6,479 nt of DNA from CAXMST01 sp035267205 (GTDB lineage: Bacteria; Actinomycetota; Thermoleophilia; Solirubrobacterales; 70-9). The position numbers and the translations under genes were made by a program. Under the pieces are notes generated by a model. That model searched no databases. It had not been told where the DNA came from and saw nothing but the letters and a program-made list of their open reading frames with translations. Below are positions 6,012 to 6,479 of this stretch, in pieces (the first letter of the stretch is position 1; each line of letters starts with the position of its first letter). The stretch lies in NCBI GenBank assembly GCA_035267205.1, contig DATFLZ010000067.1, forward strand, positions 1 through 6,479, given 5' to 3'.

Positions 6012-6114
6012 TTCTCGTGCGGGAGTCGGCGATCAGGCGCGAAGCCGGGGCTGCCCCTGGGCCGACCGGGGCGCCCGGGGCGCGTGCGGCGCCATCGGGG
6101 TTGAGAGGACGCCG
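6012..6114 (+). other. Short GC-rich intergenic spacer
   Basis: These 103 bases contain several short G/C palindromes, for example GGGCGCCC, but no stem followed by a T-run and no clear -10/-35 pair. AGAGGA at 6104-6109 is a usable ribosome-binding site 5 bases before the response-regulator ATG. I see no gene here. Confidence 0.5.
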
Positions 6115-6479
6115 ATGAAAGCGCCGAATGAGGAGACCGCGACGATGATGCCCGAGATCGACGAGCTGGCGACGGTGGTCGTCTGTGAGGACGACCAAGC
6201 GACGCTGGATCTGCTCGCGGAGAACCTCGAGGCCGACCGCTACCGAGCGCTCGCCGCCCCGACCGCCGCCGACGCGCTCCGCTTCTGCCGCTATGGCGAC
6301 GCGGACCTGCTCATCCTCGACCTCGGCCTCCCGGATGCCGCCGGCCTCGACGTTCTGCGCCGGATCCGCTCCTCGGAGGGTGCCGCGGCCGAGTTCGATG
6401 CCGTCCTCCCGGTGATCGTGCTCAGCGGCCGCGGCGCCGACGCCGACCGGGTCCGCGGCTTGCGGGAGGGGGCGGACGA
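6115..6479 (+). CDS. Response regulator receiver domain (partial, runs off the window)
   Basis: The frame is open from ATG 6115 to the window end and encodes 121 residues plus two bases of the next codon; the 3' end is missing. It is a CheY-like receiver of a two-component system. The acidic pocket is EDD (25-27), the phosphoacceptor is Asp69 in LLILDLGLPD (65-74), and Ser104 in VIVLSGRG (100-107) is the switch Ser/Thr. The sequence ends in RVRGLREGAD (112-121), just before the region that should hold the conserved Lys of the KPF motif. An output domain (often a winged helix) could follow but cannot be seen. Two starts are plausible. ATG 6115 has AGAGGA 5 bases upstream. ATG 6145 (and the next ATG, 6148) has GAGGAG 9 bases upstream and would remove 10-11 poorly conserved residues. 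No partner histidine kinase is in the window. Confidence 0.9.
   Translation, partial: MKAPNEETATMMPEIDELATVVVCEDDQATLDLLAENLEADRYRALAAPTAADALRFCRYGDADLLILDLGLPDAAGLDVLRRIRSSEGAAAEFDAVLPVIVLSGRGADADRVRGLREGAD

Noticed and set aside
6050..6095. G/C-rich palindromes before the response regulator, considered as a terminator or operator
   Set aside because: No stable stem with a T-tail and no clear spaced inverted repeat; such short palindromes are expected in sequence of this composition.

Overview
This is a very GC-rich window with dense coding and the strong third-position G/C bias of high-GC Actinomycetota. The divergent Rho-like gene, the two short-leader TANNNT starts and the general protein style would fit a deep-branching class such as Thermoleophilia (Solirubrobacterales or Gaiellales). 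That placement is an inference, because no rRNA or marker gene is present. I see no tRNA, rRNA, CRISPR array, insertion sequence or integrase.

Layout: (1) 10-1701, plus strand, aerobic FAD-dependent glycerol-3-phosphate dehydrogenase (glpD). (2) 1754-3073, plus strand, a Rho-family protein that keeps the N-terminal Rho_N/RNA-binding half but has lost key parts of the ATPase/translocase half. (3) 3097-3453, plus strand, a small membrane protein with an NfeD-type C-terminal OB domain, probably co-transcribed with the Rho-like gene. (4) 3457-3921, minus strand, an unrecognised 154-residue soluble protein that ends 3 bases from the NfeD-like stop. (5) 4114-5628, plus strand, a Tat-exported berberine-bridge-enzyme-like FAD oxidoreductase, divergent from gene 4, with a recognisable promoter. 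(6) 5673-6011, plus strand, a DUF192 protein. (7) 6115 to the window end, plus strand, the receiver domain of a two-component response regulator, cut off by the window edge.

The genes do not form one obvious pathway. GlpD feeds glycerol-3-phosphate electrons into the quinone pool, the BBE-like enzyme is an exported oxidase or dehydrogenase of unknown substrate, and the rest are regulatory or uncharacterised.

The most notable item is the Rho-like protein. Aligned by eye to E. coli Rho, it has Arg in place of the Walker A Lys, lacks about 15 residues covering the RNA-translocating Q-loop, has a rewritten R-loop, and lacks the arginine finger. The OB-fold RNA-binding domain, catalytic Glu and Walker B Asp are kept, and a Gly/Arg-rich RGG-type linker is inserted. 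It looks like a paralogue repurposed as an RNA-binding or Rho-modulating factor rather than the cell's working termination helicase.
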